A stretch of DNA of 64,000 nt from Cupriavidus yeoncheonensis (GCF_905397275.1 NZ_CAJPUY010000015.1:107799-171798), one strand, 5' to 3'; positions 19,731-31,958 are shown, numbered from the stretch's first letter. A program made the numbers and translations. Notes: generated from the sequence alone by a model not told the origin.

Positions 19731-20852
19731 ATGCAGCTGAGTCTCGAGGGCATTGCGCAGCAGGCGGGCTCGGAAGCCTGCCTTTACCCGATGTCGCTGG
19801 CGCCCGCTCCGGGCGCGGTGACGGTGCTGCTTGGCGCCACGCAGGCCGGCAAGACTTCCCTGATGCGCGTGATGGCCGGCCTGGACCGGCCCAGCGCGGG
19901 CCGCGTGCTGGTGGATGGCGCCGATGTGACCGGCGTGCCCGTGCGCGAGCGCAACGTCTCGATGGTGTACCAGCAGTTCATCAACTACCCGTCGCTGCGC
20001 GTATTCGACAATATCGCATCGCCGCTGCGGCTGCGGCGGCAGGCTGACCGCGACGACATCGCCGCGCGCGTGCGGTCGCTGGCCGCCAGGCTGCATATCG
20101 ACCATCTGCTGGACCGCTACCCGTCCGAACTGTCGGGTGGCCAGCAGCAGCGCGTGGCGCTGGCGCGTGCGCTGGCCAAAGGCGCGCCGCTGATGCTCCT
20201 GGACGAGCCGCTCGTCAACCTGGACTACAAGCTGCGCGAAGAACTGCGCGAAGAGCTGACCCACCTGTTCGCGCAGGGCGATGCCACCGTGGTCTACGCC
20301 ACCACCGAGCCGGCGGAGGCGCTGCTGCTGGGCGGATATACCGCGGTGCTCGATGCCGGCGAACTGCTGCAGTACGGCCCGACGCCCGAAGTCTTCCACT
20401 ATCCCGATTCACTGCGCGTGGCGCGCGCCTTCAGCGATCCGCCCATGAACCTGGTCGAAGGCACGCTGCAAGGCGGCTGGGTCACGCTGTCGGACGACAT
20501 CTCGGTGCCTGTGCCCGAAGCCGGCCGTTACGGCGGCCCCGTCACCGTCGGCGTGCGCGCCGCGGCGCTGCGCCTGGAGGGCTTGCCGGGATCGGTGCCG
20601 GTGCCGGGCCGCGTGGCGCTGGCCGAGCTGTCCGGCTCCGATACCTTCGTGCATGCCGACACGCCCGTGGGCAACCTGGTCGCGCAGTTCGCCGGCGTGT
20701 TCGACCTGCGGCTGGGCGCGCCGCTGATGCTGCATCTTCTGCCTGAGCAGCTCTACGTGTTCGATGAGGGAGGCCGGCGCCTCTGCGCGCCGCGGCGGCC
20801 AGCCGGCCTGGCGGCCGACGTCCGGCTGCCCGGCGCGGCGGCGAGGGGCTGA
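19731..20852 (+). CDS. glpS: Glycerol-3-phosphate ABC importer ATPase 1 (GlpS-like)
   Basis: 373 residues of the MalK/UgpC type with a C-terminal TOBE-like region. Walker A is GATQAGKTS (35-43), signature LSGGQ is at 134-138, Walker B LMLLDEP at 154-160. The switch-loop histidine is replaced by threonine: the segment reads VYATTEPAEAL where MalK has VYVTHDQ. With the second ATPase it should power the two permeases. It corresponds to the glpSTPQV system known from rhizobia. It is the first gene after the GlpR operator and its stop is 1 bp from the glpT start. Confidence 0.85.
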   Translation: MQLSLEGIAQQAGSEACLYPMSLAPAPGAVTVLLGATQAGKTSLMRVMAGLDRPSAGRVLVDGADVTGVPVRERNVSMVYQQFINYPSLRVFDNIASPLRLRRQADRDDIAARVRSLAARLHIDHLLDRYPSELSGGQQQRVALARALAKGAPLMLLDEPLVNLDYKLREELREELTHLFAQGDATVVYATTEPAEALLLGGYTAVLDAGELLQYGPTPEVFHYPDSLRVARAFSDPPMNLVEGTLQGGWVTLSDDISVPVPEAGRYGGPVTVGVRAAALRLEGLPGSVPVPGRVALAELSGSDTFVHADTPVGNLVAQFAGVFDLRLGAPLMLHLLPEQLYVFDEGGRRLCAPRRPAGLAADVRLPGAAARG

Positions 20853-20853
20853 C

Positions 20854-21968
20854 ATGGCGCGCATCGACCTGGACCTGGCCCATGCCTACGTCGCCAACCC
20901 GCACTCGGACGAAGACTACGCGCTGCTGCCGCTCAGGTTCAGCTTCGAGGACGGCGGGGCCTATGCGCTGCTGGGACCGTCCGGCTGCGGCAAGACCACG
21001 TTGCTGAACTGCATCTCCGGCTTGCTGCGCCCGTCGCAGGGCCGCATCCTGTTCGACGGCCGCGACGTGACCGCCGACTCGCCGCAGGCGCGCAATATCG
21101 CGCAGGTGTTCCAGTTCCCGGTGATCTACGACACCATGACCGTCGGCGAGAACCTGGCCTTCCCGCTGCGCAACCGCGGCGTGCCGGCCGCGCAGGTGCG
21201 GGAACGGGTAGCGCGCGTGGCGGAAATGCTGGACCTGTCGGGCTCGCTGGACCGGCGCGCGAGCGGGCTGGCGGCCGACGCCAAGCAGAAGATCTCGCTG
21301 GGCCGCGGGCTGGTAAGGCAGGATGTGTCGGCGATCCTGTTCGACGAGCCGCTGACCGTGATCGACCCGCAGCTCAAATGGCAGCTGCGGCGCAAGCTCA
21401 AGGAGATCCATCACGAGTTCCGGCTGACGCTGATCTACGTGACGCATGACCAGACCGAGGCGCTGACCTTTGCCGACCAGGTGGTGGTGATGTCGCGCGG
21501 CAAGGCCGTGCAGGTTGGGCCGGCCGACGCGCTGTTCGAACGGCCCGCGCATACCTTTGTCGGACACTTCATCGGTTCGCCGGGCATGAATTTCCTCCCG
21601 GCGACCTGGCGCGACGGTGCTGTCGATATGGCGGGGCGCCTCTATATGCCGGCGTTGCCAGATGCGGTGGCCGGCGCGCTGCGCGACGCCGGCAGTTTCC
21701 GCGTCGGCGTGCGGCCCGAGTACCTGCGCCTGGCCGGCAACGCGGATACGCAGGCCGTGCCGGTGCGCGTGGAGCGCGCGCAGGACATCGGCACCTACTG
21801 GCTGGTGACCGGCACCTTGCAGGAGGCCGGCGGGCAGGCTGGCACGCTGCGCGCGCGCCTCGGGCCAGAGGCCGCGGCGCTGCGCCCCGGCGATACGGCG
21901 TGGCTGTCCGTGTTCAACCGCCATACCTGCTACTACGTGAATGAAGTGCTGGTGCCATGGAGCCAGCC

Positions 21969-21972
<4 letters not shown>
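20854..21972 (+). CDS. glpT: Glycerol-3-phosphate ABC importer ATPase 2 (GlpT-like)
   Basis: 372 residues. Walker A is canonical, GPSGCGKTT (41-49), Walker B ILFDEP is at 161-166, and the switch histidine H198 is present (YVTHDQTEA). The ABC signature is degenerate: LSGGQ is replaced by LAADA (139-143). It therefore complements the first ATPase, which has the signature but lacks the histidine. Here glpT means the second ATPase of the rhizobial-type ABC operon, not the E. coli antiporter. Its stop overlaps the next start by an ATGA. Confidence 0.85.
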
Positions 21973-22845
<873 letters not shown>

Positions 22846-22853
<8 letters not shown>

Positions 22854-23667
22854 TACCCGCAACCGCGCCACGGCGTGGCGCACTACGTTCCTGCTCGCCT
22901 ACCTGCTGTTCGCCATCCTGCCGATCTACTGGATGGTGAACATGTCGTTCAAGACCAACGAGGAGATCCTCTCCACGCTGTCGCTGTGGCCGGCGGAATT
23001 CACGCTGGAGCATTACCGGACGATCTTCACCGATGCCTCGTGGTACTCGGGCTATATCAATTCGCTGATCTACGTCGCCATGAACACGGCGATCTCGATC
23101 ACGGTCGCGCTGCCCGCGGCGTACGCGTTCTCGCGCTACCAGTTCATCGGCGACAAGCATGTCTTCTTCTGGCTGCTGACCAACCGCATGACGCCGCCGG
23201 CGGTGTTCCTGCTGCCGTTCTTCCAGCTCTACAGCACCATCGGGCTGATGGATACGCACCTGGGCGTGGCGCTCGCGCACCTGGTCTTCAACGTGCCGCT
23301 GGCGGTGTGGATCCTGGAAGGCTTCATGTCGGGCGTGCCGCGCGAGATCGACGAGACCGCCTACGTGGACGGGTATTCGTTCCCGCGCTTCTTCCTGACC
23401 ATCTTCCTGCCGCTGATCAAGGCCGGCGTGGGCGTGGCCGCGTTCTTCTGCTTCATGTTCAGCTGGGTGGAGCTGCTGCTGGCGCGCACGCTGACTTCGG
23501 TCCACGCCAAGCCGATCGTCGCCACCATGACGCGCACGGTGTCGGCGTCGGGCATGGACTGGGGCGTGCTGGCCGCTGCCGGCGTGCTGACCATCGTGCC
23601 GGGTGGCATCGTGATCTGGTTCGTGCGCCACTACATCGCGAAGGGCTTCGCGATGGGCCGCGTCTAG
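22846..23667 (+). CDS. glpQ: ABC importer permease (GlpQ-like)
   Basis: 273 residues of the MalG/UgpE type with about six membrane helices and the coupling loop EIDETAYVDGYSFPRFFLTI. It forms the translocation pore with the preceding permease. It overlaps that gene by 8 bp. The small DUF2160 gene starts 24 bp downstream. Here glpQ means permease, not the E. coli phosphodiesterase. Confidence 0.87.
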
Positions 23668-23691
23668 CCCCCCGCAGATGAGGAGAACGCC

Positions 23692-24000
23692 ATGCTGAGC
23701 TGGATGGTCTGGACCACGCCGGTGGCCGTGTTCTTTGCCTGCATCGTGGTCATGCTGGTGGCCATGACGGCATGGGAGGTGCGCTCGCCGGCAGTGCTGC
23801 GCAAGGGCTTCCTGCCGATTGCCACCACGCGCGGCGACCGCCTGTTCATCGGGCTCATGTGCGCAGCCTGGATCAACCTGGCGTGGGTGGGGCTTGGCGA
23901 GAGCATGACGCACTGGTTTTCGCTGGCCGAGGAGCCGTCCATCTGGATCAGCTTCGGCCTGTCGATGCTGGTCCTGCTGCTGGTCATGCGCAAGGGCTGA
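23692..24000 (+). CDS. DUF2160 small membrane protein of the glycerol-3-phosphate importer
   Basis: 102 residues with three hydrophobic helices, a short Arg-containing loop (LPIATTRGDRLF) and WINLAWVGLGESMTHWF. It matches the DUF2160 family, which as I know it occurs in this type of ABC operon between the permeases and the binding protein. The role is unproven; it could be an accessory subunit of the permease. A GAGGAGA ribosome-binding site precedes the ATG. Confidence 0.8.
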   Translation: MLSWMVWTTPVAVFFACIVVMLVAMTAWEVRSPAVLRKGFLPIATTRGDRLFIGLMCAAWINLAWVGLGESMTHWFSLAEEPSIWISFGLSMLVLLLVMRKG

Positions 24001-24099
24001 AGGCCGGCCCGCGCCAGCATTCATGGGACATGCGGCTTATCCCTTCCCCGGGGCCGCGCCCGGACAGCAAACGGGGAGGGGACTCTTGAGGAGACACTG

Positions 24100-25839
<1,740 letters not shown>

Positions 25840-25850
25840 AGTGTCGAGCC

Positions 25851-25877
25851 GGGGCCTGCCGGCGCATGGCGGGCCCC
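25851..25877. terminator. GC-rich stem-loop between convergent genes
   Basis: GGGGCCTGCC at 25851-25860 pairs with GGCGGGCCCC at 25868-25877 (9 of 10 pairs plus a wobble) around a 7-nt loop. There is no strong T-run on either side. It sits in the 53-bp space between glpV and the convergent diguanylate cyclase gene, so it may block read-through or protect the transcript ends. Confidence 0.5.
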
Positions 25878-25892
25878 ATCTGTCCTTGCCAG

Positions 25893-27866
25893 CTACGCTG
25901 GCGTGTCCGCCAGCGGCGCGGCATAGCGCGCCTTGCCATGGCGCTTGGCTTCATACAGCGCCATGTCGGCCCGCATGAACAGCTCGCTGACGGACATGCC
26001 TTGTCCGGGCCGGTGAATGGCCGAGCCGACGCTGACGGTGGCGGCGTGCGCCTGTCCATCGATGACGACCGGCGCCAGCGCCGTCTGCACGATGGTGTTG
26101 GCGATACGCTCGACTGCGCGGACATCGTTGACGTTCTCCAGGATCACCGCGAATTCGTCACCGCCAATGCGGGCGACGGCGTCCTCCTTGCGCACGCTGG
26201 CGGTCAGGCTCTGGGCAAAGGCAATCAGCAGACGGTCGCCGATGGCGTGCCCGTAGCCATCGTTGACGGCCTTGAAGTCGTCCAGGTCGACGAGCAGTAG
26301 CGCAGCGGCCCGCCCGTCGGCGTCGGCGCGTGCCAGGGCTTCGGCAAAACGCCGGTCGAAGCCCTTGCGGTTGAGCAGGCCGGTCAGGTGGTCGGACATG
26401 GTCTGCGCTTCCAGGCTGCGCAGCTTCTGGCGCTCGCTCGTGACATTGCGCGCAAACAGGTGCAGCCCGTGGATGGCGTCCTGTGCGTCGTTCCACGCCG
26501 GCTGGCAGGTGACCTGCATGTATTCCGAGCCGTCCGGACTTTCGCGGGTGAACCTGACCGCCTTGCCGGCAAAGGCTTGCTCCAGGTACGGGCGTGACGC
26601 CAGATAGGCCTGCGTGCCCCACAGCTCGCGCAGCGACAGGCCGATGATCTGCTGGGCCGGCAGCCCGAAATGGCGCGCATAGGCCTGGTTGACGAAAACG
26701 AAGCGCTCGTTCATGTCGACGAACGAGACAAAGTCCGGCACGTGGTTGGCGATCGCCTCGATGCGCTTCTCGCTCTCGGCGGCGTGGTCCTTGGCTGCCT
26801 TCAGCGCGGCTTCGCGCTCGGAGAGCTGGTGCATGACCTCGGCGAACGTCGCGGACAGTTCGCCGATCTCGTCCTCGCGATCAACAGGCAGTTCCGCGGC
26901 GGCGGCCGGGTTGGCGGCGACGCGGCGCACCGCGCGGTGCAGTTGCTGCAGCGGCGCGAGCAGCCAGACCATCACCAGCCACATCAGCGCTGCTGCGATC
27001 GCGAGCGAGAGCGCGGCAATGGCGAGTACGCGGTGCCGCGCCTCGAGCAGTGGGGCATAGGCCTCGTCTGCCGGCAGCACGGCAACCAGTTCCCAGCCAT
27101 TGGATTCCAGCAGGTAGCGTGCAATGACGGGCTGGCGCGGACGAATGGGCTCCCAGAGCGATTCGGGCCGCTCGGCGCCACACGTCTCGCCGACGGCCCT
27201 GGCGGGGGTCAGCAGCTTTGCGGAATCCCGGTGCATGGCGTAGCGCGGCTGGGGGCCGGCGGAAACCAGGCAGAAGCTGCCGGTGACGCCGACCGGGCTG
27301 CGCGCCAGTTCGTGCAGGAAGTTGTCCAGCGACAGGTTGATGACGCCGCCCACCACCGCGCGCAACTCGCCTCCAGGCCCGCGCAGCGGGACGGCGAGCA
27401 CCACGCCGGGCGCCTTGGTCAGTCTGCCTTGCAGCAGGTCCGAAACCGCAAGCGGGGCTCCGTGGACGATCGCGCCGAAATAGTCGCGGTCGCCCAGGTT
27501 CATGTGCACACCTTCCGGCACCGCCGTGCTGAAGATCAGTTCACCGGTGGGGCCCGCCATGAACACGGCGTTGAAGGTACCCGCCAGGTCCGGCATCTGC
27601 ATGGCGATGCGCCTGAGATCGGACGGGCGATTGCCAAGCGCAGGCGCGAACTGGTGGGCCATATGGCGCAGGACGGAGGCCCGGTTCTCGATCTTCTCAT
27701 CGAGTTGCTCCGCGACCAGCCTGACCATGGAATCCTGATGGCTCTGCTGCAGCTCCCTGAGGCCGTAGTAAGCGTAGTACTGCGAAGCCAGTGCCCGCAG
27801 CACGATGATCAACGTAACCACCATGGCGGTTGTCACCGCCATCCGCAGTTTTATTGAGTGACGCAT
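25893..27866 (-). CDS. Diguanylate cyclase with Cache, HAMP, PAS and GGDEF domains
   Basis: 657 residues. A helix at about 11-28, a periplasmic dCache-like sensor (about 35-275), a second helix (280-304), HAMP (about 303-355), PAS (about 370-475) and GGDEF (about 485-650) follow in that order. GGDEF is at 568-572 and an RxxD inhibition site (RKED) at 559-562, so it should be an active, feedback-inhibited c-di-GMP synthase. The ATG at 27866 is preferred over a GTG at 27890. The ligand is unknown. It stands alone, with a 215-bp upstream spacer. Confidence 0.9.
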   Translation of the reverse strand: MRHSIKLRMAVTTAMVVTLIIVLRALASQYYAYYGLRELQQSHQDSMVRLVAEQLDEKIENRASVLRHMAHQFAPALGNRPSDLRRIAMQMPDLAGTFNAVFMAGPTGELIFSTAVPEGVHMNLGDRDYFGAIVHGAPLAVSDLLQGRLTKAPGVVLAVPLRGPGGELRAVVGGVINLSLDNFLHELARSPVGVTGSFCLVSAGPQPRYAMHRDSAKLLTPARAVGETCGAERPESLWEPIRPRQPVIARYLLESNGWELVAVLPADEAYAPLLEARHRVLAIAALSLAIAAALMWLVMVWLLAPLQQLHRAVRRVAANPAAAAELPVDREDEIGELSATFAEVMHQLSEREAALKAAKDHAAESEKRIEAIANHVPDFVSFVDMNERFVFVNQAYARHFGLPAQQIIGLSLRELWGTQAYLASRPYLEQAFAGKAVRFTRESPDGSEYMQVTCQPAWNDAQDAIHGLHLFARNVTSERQKLRSLEAQTMSDHLTGLLNRKGFDRRFAEALARADADGRAAALLLVDLDDFKAVNDGYGHAIGDRLLIAFAQSLTASVRKEDAVARIGGDEFAVILENVNDVRAVERIANTIVQTALAPVVIDGQAHAATVSVGSAIHRPGQGMSVSELFMRADMALYEAKRHGKARYAAPLADTPA

Positions 27867-28081
27867 GATTTGCTTTGTTTTTCTGCGCACTGACCCGTTT
27901 CCGGTCCCAGGGCATATGGACTGACGACCCCGCCCTTCTAGTACGGAACCAGGCGTTCAGGGTAGCAGATGTCCCCTTTATCGCGATGCGCACTGGCGCA
28001 TACGGCGCGGCATTGTGGGGCTTGCTGCACTCTGTCGGCACATTGGTGGCAACGGCGCGACGGTATCGATGGTCATGGTTG

Positions 28082-28738
28082 TCACGGCGCGCCGATGTGC
28101 CACTGGCGGATGCGCAGGATGACCCCGTCGGCGAGCCGGACCGTCAATTCCAGCAAAGCGGGTACCCGCCTGCGAGTGATGCCGGCGGTATAGCGCACTG
28201 TGGCGGCTTCGTAGTCGCCCTCTGGCGCTTCACGGCAGCCGCACCGGATGGCGAGCCTCAGGATATGCAGCGGCACGAAGCGCTCGGCCTGCTGCATGTC
28301 CGCCAGGGCCTCCATGGAGAAATGCAGCGGCAGGCGGGACAGCCGGACGAAGCGCTCGCGCAGCTTGCCGCACGTACGCGCGTCGAGTGCAGCGCCTTCG
28401 GCGTGGAAGCCGGCGCGCGTCATGCCACGGGCTTCCGGCTGCCACAGCGCGCCAATGGCAAGGTCGGGCAGGGCGGCCTGCGTCGGCCTGGCTTCGCGCG
28501 ACTCGTCGATCGCCACGAAGCTGCCCAGCAGATCGTAGGTAAGGGCCGTGCGGCCAAAGATACGGTGGTAGCCGGTGATGCAGTCGATGTCTTCGTCATA
28601 GACGGGCCTGGCGTCGCGGGGAACACGTGCGGGGCGGACTTCGAACCAGCCGGGCGATACCGGGTAGCGTCCGGCCCAGGCGAATACAGCCTGGGTCGCG
28701 GCCGGCGGTGACAGAGCGGGGAGCAAACGCTGCGGCAT
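28082..28738 (-). CDS. Hypothetical protein
   Basis: 218 residues, soluble, with no signal peptide or membrane segment. I do not recognise the family. Visible stretches include YDEDIDCITGYHRIFGRTALTYDLLG near 50-75, and beta-rich C-terminal RVPALLELTVRLADGVILRIRQ. There are only a few cysteines. Codon use is ordinary. The upstream neighbour is tRNA-Val and the downstream one is the diguanylate cyclase, 215 bp away, neither giving functional context. Confidence 0.55.
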   Translation of the reverse strand: MPQRLLPALSPPAATQAVFAWAGRYPVSPGWFEVRPARVPRDARPVYDEDIDCITGYHRIFGRTALTYDLLGSFVAIDESREARPTQAALPDLAIGALWQPEARGMTRAGFHAEGAALDARTCGKLRERFVRLSRLPLHFSMEALADMQQAERFVPLHILRLAIRCGCREAPEGDYEAATVRYTAGITRRRVPALLELTVRLADGVILRIRQWHIGAP

Positions 28739-28876
28739 GACCCGCTCCTTGCTGGATGGTGGAGCGGACTACCGTATTGGCTCAGGGCTCGTGCCGGAAT
28801 GAGACGGTGCCGTTTAATAGGAACCGGGGCGTTGCGGGAACCTGCGGGAGAGAACGAGGGGGAGGTGGGGCAGAAA

Positions 28877-28905
28877 TGAAAAAAGCCAGCGCAGGGCTGG
28901 CTTTC
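28877..28905 (-). terminator. Rho-independent terminator after tRNA-Val
   Basis: On the minus strand AAGCCAGC and GCTGGCTT form an 8-bp stem (28883-28903) followed by a run of T (28882-28879). It lies just beyond the tRNA 3' end. Confidence 0.85.
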
Positions 28906-28912
28906 CTGAATC

Positions 28913-28987
28913 TGGTGGGTGGTACAGGGATTGAACCTGTGACCCCTGCCGTGTGAAGGCAGTGCTCTACCGCTGAGCTAACCACCC
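28913..28987 (-). tRNA. tRNA-Val (anticodon CAC)
   Basis: On the minus strand, GGGTGGT pairs with ACCACCC to form the acceptor stem, followed by A73 and an encoded CCA. The D arm reads TTAGCTCAGCGGTAGAGCA. The anticodon stem CTGCC/GGCAG encloses the loop TTCACAC, placing CAC at 28955-28953; it reads GUG. The T arm contains GGTTCAATCC. It has its own promoter and terminator. Confidence 0.97.
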
Positions 28988-29038
28988 CAGCTGCTGCGTC
29001 GCTTTCGCGTTGACTTCTTCGTGCAGCGGAGAAATGAG

Positions 29039-29067
29039 ATTATGCAGACCTTCTTGTATCTTGTAAA
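29039..29067 (-). promoter_or_regulatory. Sigma-70 promoter of tRNA-Val
   Basis: On the minus strand TTTACA (29067-29062) and CATAAT (29044-29039) are separated by 17 bp. The predicted start is near 29032, about 45 bp before the mature tRNA 5' end. Confidence 0.75.
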
Positions 29068-29109
29068 GCCCTTCCGCGAGATTTTTCTGGGTGTGGGTGC
29101 CGGAGGGCC

Positions 29110-29820
29110 TTACGCAGCAGGTGATTCCTGCCATACGGTCTTGCCGCCGCTCGCCTTGTCCAGTTGCTTGAGCACGCCGATATGCGCTGCCGTTTCTTCT
29201 TCACTGGCGCGCAATACAGGCAGGACGATGTGGGACAGGTCTGAATCCGCGACGGAGCCATCCGCGGATTCCGTGCCGTCCAGCATGTCGATGACCAGGG
29301 AGTTCTGGCCGCGTGTCATGGCCAGGTAGACCTCTGCCAGCAGCTCGGCATCGAGCAAGGCGCCGTGCAGCGTGCGGTGGGCGTTGCTCACGCCGAGCCG
29401 GTCGCACAGCGCATCGAGCGAATTGCGCTTGCCGGGGAACATCTGGCGCGCTTCGAGCAGGGTATCGATCACGCTGCCGGCGTGGCCCCGGAACGGCGGC
29501 AGCCCCAGCAGGCGGAACTCCATGTCCAGGAAGCCAAGGTCGAACTGGGCGTTGTGGATGATCAGCTCGGCGTCCTGCACGAAGTCGCGGATCTCGTTGA
29601 CGACCTCGGCGAACTTCGGCTTGTCGGCCAGGAAGTCGACGGTGATGCCGTGGACGGCCACGGCGCCTTCGTCGATATCGCGCTCGGGGTTGACGTAGAA
29701 GTGCAGGTGGCGGCCCGTGAGTCGCCGGTTGACCAGTTCGACACACCCGATTTCAATCAGGCGGTCGCCGCTGGCGGCATTCAGGCCGGTGGTTTCGGTG
29801 TCGAGAACGATTTGTCGCAT
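29110..29820 (-). CDS. dnaQ: DNA polymerase III epsilon subunit (3'-5' exonuclease)
   Basis: 236 residues of the DnaQ/DEDDh exonuclease family, the proofreading subunit of the replicative polymerase. ExoI is LDTETTGLN with D7 and E9; later HNAQFDLGFLD and the HRTLHGALLDAELLAEVYL region (ExoIIIe) supply the remaining Asp and His. The start MRQIVLD at 29820 is typical; an alternative ATG three codons upstream (29829) is possible. rnhA lies 32 bp upstream on the same strand, the classical rnhA-dnaQ pairing. Confidence 0.94.
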   Translation of the reverse strand: MRQIVLDTETTGLNAASGDRLIEIGCVELVNRRLTGRHLHFYVNPERDIDEGAVAVHGITVDFLADKPKFAEVVNEIRDFVQDAELIIHNAQFDLGFLDMEFRLLGLPPFRGHAGSVIDTLLEARQMFPGKRNSLDALCDRLGVSNAHRTLHGALLDAELLAEVYLAMTRGQNSLVIDMLDGTESADGSVADSDLSHIVLPVLRASEEETAAHIGVLKQLDKASGGKTVWQESPAA

Positions 29821-29851
29821 GGCGGGCATTCTAGCGGAGGGGCGGGCCGGC

Positions 29852-30289
29852 TCAGGCGTTGAGCGATTCGACGCCGCGGTTGGCCAGCGCGTCGGCGCGT
29901 TCGTTGCCCGGGTGGCCATTGTGGCCGCGTACCCAGTGCCAGCTGATCTGGTGCGGCTGCACCAGCCCGTCGAGGATCTGCCACAGGTCGGCATTCTTCA
30001 CCGGCTTCTTGTCGGCGGTCTTCCAGCCTCGCGCCTTCCAGCCGGGCAGCCATTCGCTGATGCCCTTCTGCACGTATTGCGAGTCGGTGTACACGCGCAC
30101 GATGCACGGTCGCTTGAGCGCGCGCAGCGCTTCGATGACCGCGGTCATCTCCATGCGGTTGTTGGTGGTGTTGGGTTCGCCGCCGAACAGCTCCTTCTCG
30201 CTGGTGCCGGCAACCAGCACAGCTCCCCAGCCGCCGCGGCCGGGATTGCCCTTGCAGGCGCCATCGGAATAGATCGTAACTTCTTGCAT
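29852..30289 (-). CDS. rnhA: Ribonuclease HI
   Basis: 145 residues, the normal length. It cleaves the RNA strand of RNA:DNA hybrids. The catalytic residues are all present: D9 in IYSDGACKGNPG, E47 in NNRMEMTAV, D69 in YTDSQYV, D133 in NERADALAN, and H123 in RGHNGHPGN. It is immediately upstream of dnaQ and 61 bp from the methyltransferase gene, all on the minus strand, probably one transcript. Confidence 0.97.
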   Translation of the reverse strand: MQEVTIYSDGACKGNPGRGGWGAVLVAGTSEKELFGGEPNTTNNRMEMTAVIEALRALKRPCIVRVYTDSQYVQKGISEWLPGWKARGWKTADKKPVKNADLWQILDGLVQPHQISWHWVRGHNGHPGNERADALANRGVESLNA

Positions 30290-30350
30290 GTGTCGTTCGT
30301 CAGGGCAGCCCGTCGGGCTGCCGCAGGGTGGATGGGGGCGCCCGGCAGGA

Positions 30351-31145
30351 TCAGCTGTCGTCGCCGGGAGTCTTGCCGTGTGTGCCGGTCGGGGTCGCCA
30401 CCGGAGAGGCTACGGGGGTAAGCGCCGCCTTGGCGGTCTTCCAGGCCGGGCCGACCAGGCGGATATTGCGCACGCGCTTGACCGCGGAAATCATGTACAC
30501 CGCGCCAAAGATCGGCCACCAGCGGTCGCCGGCCTTTTCCATGAAGGCGGCGCGCTGCAGCCAGCGGTCGGTGCGGTACGGCGGACAGTAGCAGCCGAAG
30601 CGGCCACGGATGATGTCAAAGCCCAGCAGTTTGAGCCAGTCCTTGATGCGGACAAAGCCGATCGATTGCGCGTCAGTGGGCAGGAATGGCATGGCGCCCA
30701 GGCGGTTCAGGCCCTGGCGCGCACCCCACAGGCTCATCGGGTTGAAGCACGTCACCACGACGCGGCCTTCGGGCATCAGCACCCGCGACACCTCGCGCAG
30801 CACTTCGTGCGGATCCTCGGCGAACTCGAGCACATGGGGCAGGGTGGCAAGGTCGATGCTCTGCGTGTCGAACGGCAGTTCGTCGAACCGGCACAGCAGC
30901 TGGCGCGTATCGGGATGCGCCGCGCGCGGCCCGTGGGGGCCGCTGGCGGGATCGAGCGCGAGCGCCGAGAACGGCATCCGGTTCTCGCGCAGGGTATCGA
31001 TGGCGGGCAGGCCCATCTGGACCGCGTGATAGCCGAAAATATCCGTCACGGTCCGGTCGTATTGCTGCGCCTCCCACCGGAGCATGTATTGCCCGGGAGG
31101 CGAAGCCAGCCAGTCGTCCCAGCTTACAATCGGATGGTCAGCCAT
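30351..31145 (-). CDS. Class I SAM-dependent methyltransferase
   Basis: 264 residues. The central part resembles a type 11 methyltransferase: a DELPFDTQSIDLATLPHVLEF segment and VSRVLMPEGRVVVTCFNP (motif-III-like strand). The glycine-rich SAM motif is weak, and the protein begins with a WDDWLASPPGQYMLRWEAQQYDR module often found in betaproteobacterial members near rnhA and gloB. The substrate is unknown. The ATG at 31145 is 12 bp from the divergent gloB start. It is the likely first gene of the minus-strand methyltransferase-rnhA-dnaQ unit. Confidence 0.8.
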   Translation of the reverse strand: MADHPIVSWDDWLASPPGQYMLRWEAQQYDRTVTDIFGYHAVQMGLPAIDTLRENRMPFSALALDPASGPHGPRAAHPDTRQLLCRFDELPFDTQSIDLATLPHVLEFAEDPHEVLREVSRVLMPEGRVVVTCFNPMSLWGARQGLNRLGAMPFLPTDAQSIGFVRIKDWLKLLGFDIIRGRFGCYCPPYRTDRWLQRAAFMEKAGDRWWPIFGAVYMISAVKRVRNIRLVGPAWKTAKAALTPVASPVATPTGTHGKTPGDDS

Positions 31146-31157
31146 AGGAGTACACGC

Positions 31158-31958
31158 ATGTTGAAAGTGGAGCCGATCCCCGCATTTCAGGATAACTATA
31201 TCTGGGCCATCCACGACGGCCGCAATGCCGCCGTGGTCGATCCCGGCGAGGCGGCGCCGGTGGAGCGGTTCCTGGCGGACAAGGGCCTGGCTCTGGGCGC
31301 TATTGTAATCACCCATCACCATGGCGATCACCAGGGCGGCGTGGCGGACCTGCTCGCGGCGCATCCGACCGGCCCCGACGGCACGCCGATGCCCGTGATC
31401 GGGCCGGCCGGCGAGCGCATCGGCGCACGCACCCGGGCCGTGCGCGAAGGCGACACGGTGACGCTGCAGGCGCCCGCGCTGCAACTGCGCGTGCTCGACG
31501 TGCCGGGCCATACTGCGGGCCATGTCGCCTATGTCGGCGAACTGCAGGGAGCCGGGCCCGCCGTGTTCTGCGGCGATACCCTGTTCGCCACCGGCTGCGG
31601 CCGCCTGTTCGAAGGCACGCCGGCGCAGATGCTGGCGTCGCTGGACAAGCTGGCGGCGCTGCCGGGAGAAACGCGCGTCTACTGCGCGCACGAATACACG
31701 CGCAGCAATGTACGCTTTGCGCGTGCCGTGGAGCCCGGCAATGCGGCCCTGGCTGCCTGGGATGCGCGCGTCGAGACGTTGCGCGGGCAGGGCCAGCCGA
31801 CCGTGCCATCCACCATTGCGCTGGAGCGCGAGGTCAATCCGTTCCTGCGTTCGCGCGAGCCGGCAGTGCGCGCGGCGGTGCGGGCGCAGGGCGGCAACGT
31901 GGCGGGCGATGCCGAGGCCTTCGGCGCACTGCGCGGCTGGAAGGACAACTTCCGCTGA
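31158..31958 (+). CDS. gloB: Hydroxyacylglutathione hydrolase (glyoxalase II)
   Basis: 266 residues of the metallo-beta-lactamase fold. The metal motif is THHHGDHQGG, with further ligands in VPGHTAGHVAY, FCGDTLFATGCGRLFEGT and the terminal CAHEYTRSN. It hydrolyses S-lactoylglutathione to lactate and glutathione in methylglyoxal detoxification. The start MLKVEPIPAFQDNYIWAI is typical. It is divergent from the methyltransferase gene with only 12 bp between start codons, so the promoters must overlap the coding sequences. Confidence 0.94.
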   Translation: MLKVEPIPAFQDNYIWAIHDGRNAAVVDPGEAAPVERFLADKGLALGAIVITHHHGDHQGGVADLLAAHPTGPDGTPMPVIGPAGERIGARTRAVREGDTVTLQAPALQLRVLDVPGHTAGHVAYVGELQGAGPAVFCGDTLFATGCGRLFEGTPAQMLASLDKLAALPGETRVYCAHEYTRSNVRFARAVEPGNAALAAWDARVETLRGQGQPTVPSTIALEREVNPFLRSREPAVRAAVRAQGGNVAGDAEAFGALRGWKDNFR

